Source: Nocardioides thalensis (lineage in GTDB: Bacteria; Actinomycetota; Actinomycetes; Propionibacteriales; Nocardioidaceae). From it: a stretch of DNA of 64,000 nt. Positions 62,233 through 64,000 of the stretch are shown here, in pieces (positions within the stretch are counted from its first letter, which is position 1; each line of letters begins with the position of its first letter). The notes under the pieces were generated by a model, which had not been told where the DNA came from, made no database searches, and saw only the letters and a list, made by a program, of their open reading frames with translations. The translations under genes and the position numbers were made by a program. The DNA is taken from positions 2,627,501 through 2,691,500 of the forward strand of contig NZ_JACCFP010000001.1 in the NCBI RefSeq assembly GCF_013410655.1, in the 5' to 3' direction.

Positions 62233-63099
62233 ATGCGGAACCCGATCGGCACCCACGTCCTCGTCGGCAAGAACCTGATGGACGGCGCGTTCCGGACGGC
62301 CGTCGAGCTCGGCTGCGAGGCGGTGCAGGTCTTCGTCGGCAACCCGCGCGGCTGGGCCCGCTCCCCCGGCAACCCGGCCGTCGACGAGCGGTTCCGCGTC
62401 GCGACTGCCGAGGCCGGGATGCGGGTCGTGATCCACACGCCCTACTTGGTGAACCTCGGCTCCCCGACCCCGTCGACGTTCGAGAACTCCGCGGCTCTCG
62501 TCGCCCACAACCTGCGCCGCGCCGTGCAGATCGGCGCCGAGGGCGTCGTCGTGCACACCGGGTCCTACGTCGACCCCGATGGCGGCCGCGAGGGCTACGA
62601 CGCCGCGATGCGCCGGATCCGCGACGCGCTGATGCCGGTGCTCGACGCGCTCGCGCAGGACGCGGCCGCGCCGTACCTCCTGCTGGAGCCGACGGCCGGG
62701 CAGGGCCGTTCGCTCTGCGCCGGCGTGGACGACCTCGAGGGCTACCTCGCCGCGCTCGACTTCCATCCGAAGGCCGGGATCTGCCTCGACACCTGTCACG
62801 TGTTCGCCGCCGGCGCGCCGCTCGACGAGCCGGGCGGCACCACGGCGACGATCGACCGGGTCGTCGAGATCGGCGGGCCGGGGCGGCTGCGGCTGATCCA
62901 CGCCAACGACTCCAAGGACGTGCGCGGCGCGTTCAAGGACCGGCACGAGAAGATCGGAGAGGGCCACATCGGCACCGAGGCGTTCGCCGAGCTGCTGGCG
63001 CACCCCGCGACCGAGGGCGTGCCGTTCATCCTCGAGACTCCCGGGTCGCGCACCGCCGACGACCCGGACATGGCGCTGTTGAAGGCGCTCCGCGGCTGA
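62233..63099 (+). CDS. nfo: Deoxyribonuclease IV (AP endonuclease)
   Basis: A 288-aa TIM-barrel metal nuclease that cuts abasic sites. Zinc-site motifs include VVIHTPYLVNLGSP, GVVVHTGSY, LLEPTAGQG, GICLDTCHVFAAG, LRLIHANDSK and the C-terminal GHIGTEAFAELL. It fits the DNA-repair theme. TAACGT (62217-62222) lies 10 nt before the ATG as a possible -10. Confidence 0.94.
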   Translation: MRNPIGTHVLVGKNLMDGAFRTAVELGCEAVQVFVGNPRGWARSPGNPAVDERFRVATAEAGMRVVIHTPYLVNLGSPTPSTFENSAALVAHNLRRAVQIGAEGVVVHTGSYVDPDGGREGYDAAMRRIRDALMPVLDALAQDAAAPYLLLEPTAGQGRSLCAGVDDLEGYLAALDFHPKAGICLDTCHVFAAGAPLDEPGGTTATIDRVVEIGGPGRLRLIHANDSKDVRGAFKDRHEKIGEGHIGTEAFAELLAHPATEGVPFILETPGSRTADDPDMALLKALRG

Positions 63100-63171
63100 G
63101 GCTTTGCCTCTGGATCGCGGCGCTCGACAGGAGCATCATGGGTCGTGGGGAGGCGATCCGAGGAGAGCCCC

Positions 63172-63654
63172 ATGGCAGGTCACATCATCTACGTCCACCG
63201 GACGATCGCCGCCACGCCCGAGCAGGTGTGGGAGGTCATCACCGACGTCGCCGCGTTCGACCGGATCTTCCGCAGCGTCAGCGACAGCCGGCTGATCAGC
63301 GAGGGCCCGTTCGGCGTCGGCACGACCTGGGAGGAGAAGCGCACCCTCTTCGGCCACCACGGGTCCGAGGAGCTGCACGTCGTGGAGTGCGAGGCGCCGC
63401 TCTCGCTCGCCGTCGAGACCCGGCTCAAGCACGACGTCGTCCGCACGTCCTACCGCCTGACGCGGTTCGGAGCCGAGAACCGGACGCGGCTCGCGATGAC
63501 CACGTCGGTCCACATGGAGGAGCGCACTCCGGTCGAGAAGCTCGCCTGGAAGTTCTTCGGCGGGTTCAGCTTCGAGCACACCCACAAGATGCTCGAGCAC
63601 GACCTCGAGGACGTCGCCGAGGAGGTGCGTCGGCGGGTCGGTGTGGCCGCGTGA
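63172..63654 (+). CDS. SRPBCC/START-like protein
   Basis: A 160-aa protein with an N-terminal polyketide-cyclase-like beginning (HRTIAATPEQVWEVITDVAA) and the C-terminal helix HKMLEHDLEDVAEEV of the START-like fold. Likely binds a hydrophobic ligand; identity unknown. ATG at 63172 follows AGGAGAG; the upstream frame extension is not supported. Confidence 0.85.
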   Translation: MAGHIIYVHRTIAATPEQVWEVITDVAAFDRIFRSVSDSRLISEGPFGVGTTWEEKRTLFGHHGSEELHVVECEAPLSLAVETRLKHDVVRTSYRLTRFGAENRTRLAMTTSVHMEERTPVEKLAWKFFGGFSFEHTHKMLEHDLEDVAEEVRRRVGVAA

Positions 63655-63732
63655 CGTTTCCGCAACTTCTCACCCTGAGGCCCTGACCCATTACCGTGAC
63701 CCCTGGTTAGTCACCGACATGGGACCTGGGGC

Positions 63733-64000
63733 ATGGGCTACTGCACGAACTGCGGACACGAGCTCGGCATCGGGCGGTTCTGCACCAACTGCGGACAGCC
63801 GATCGCCGGCCGGCACTCGGGCGTGCCCGCATCCCCTGCTCCCGAGCCGGTGACGACACCCGGTACGCCGGCCGCCGCACCTCCCACGGCGCCTGCGCAC
63901 GCCGTACCTCCTGCGCCGCAGCTGCCGGGTGCCACGCCGCCTCCGGCTCGCTTCCCGCTGTACGCCGACTCGGTGACCGGGCCGAGGCCCAGCGCTCCCC
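63733..64000 (+). CDS. Zinc-ribbon membrane/secreted protein, 5' part
   Basis: The coding frame runs from ATG 63733 to the window end (89 codons), so the gene is cut off. It starts with a double zinc ribbon, YCTNCG (C4, C7) and FCTNCG (C17, C20), then a long Pro/Ala-rich linker. Zinc-ribbon proteins of this build usually go on to a transmembrane helix and an extracellular domain, but that part is outside the window. Confidence 0.7.
   Translation, partial: MGYCTNCGHELGIGRFCTNCGQPIAGRHSGVPASPAPEPVTTPGTPAAAPPTAPAHAVPPAPQLPGATPPPARFPLYADSVTGPRPSAP

Overview
High G+C chromosomal DNA of an actinobacterium. The gene content (SpoIID/LytB protein, PASTA kinase next to an Rv2175c-type protein, DksA/TraR protein with a lysine/alanine tail, HrdB-type sigma factor, meso-DAP-type MurE, Wag31/DivIVA, SepF) and the many TAnnnT -10 elements sitting 6-8 nt before start codons fit a Nocardioidaceae-like organism. 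The genus is an inference. The window is core chromosome: I see no insertion sequence, integrase, prophage, CRISPR array or tRNA gene.

Layout. 0.3-1.4 kb: small zinc-site protein, terminator, EamA permease. 1.5-5.4 kb: an overlapping operon of a cellulose-synthase-like glycosyltransferase with a STAS protein, an anti-sigma-type kinase and a GAF-SpoIIE phosphatase, which together form a partner-switching module. 5.4-8.6 kb: DUF5994-like protein, GAF-ANTAR regulator and the principal sigma factor. 8.7-17.9 kb: mostly single genes (SpoIID-like, HhH-GPD, TetR, TPR, NYN, GTPase, epimerase) around the RNase P RNA, with a 70-aa gene carrying an SOS-box-like site. 18-23.7 kb: histidine kinase/response regulator pair, sulfatase lipoprotein, 2'-5' RNA ligase-like protein, a 37-aa membrane protein and GNAT. 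23.7-45.6 kb: a long minus-strand run from mraZ to rluD holding the division and cell wall (dcw) cluster: mraZ, a small membrane protein, rsmH, ftsL, ftsI, murE, murF, mraY, murD, ftsW, murG, murC, ftsQ, ftsZ, pgeF, yggS, sepF, yggT, divIVA, then traR/dksA, lspA and an rluD-like gene. Most dcw junctions overlap by 1 or 4 nt. 45.9-50.5 kb: divergent moxR-DUF58-transglutaminase operon. 50.7-54.0 kb: DUF3040, dinB, methyltransferase and SAV_6107-type genes, the last behind a strong SOS box. 54.1-64 kb: YbaK, FAD dehydrogenase, metF, polyprenyl synthase, secreted barnase-like RNase with its barstar, Rv2175c-like protein, PASTA kinase, endonuclease IV, SRPBCC protein and the start of a zinc-ribbon protein.

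The genes suggest several linked themes: cell wall synthesis and division (dcw, PASTA kinase, SpoIID-like), DNA damage (two LexA-type sites, dinB, endonuclease IV, HhH-GPD), and control by phosphorylation.

The most unusual signals are non-coding. (1) A dispersed hairpin repeat has two copies (31111-31254, 52518-52651) with a shared 84-nt core, while their outer stem arms differ in sequence but are self-complementary within each copy. (2) Exactly 10-bp-spaced TGG repeats stand before mraZ, and a second, oppositely oriented TGG array stands before the divergent moxR operon. (3) Four strong hairpins lie in series between mraZ and the rest of the dcw operon. (4) Overlapping back-to-back -10 elements serve rnpB and a TPR gene. 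(5) The same SOS-box core lies before an uncharacterised 70-aa protein and the SAV_6107 operon.
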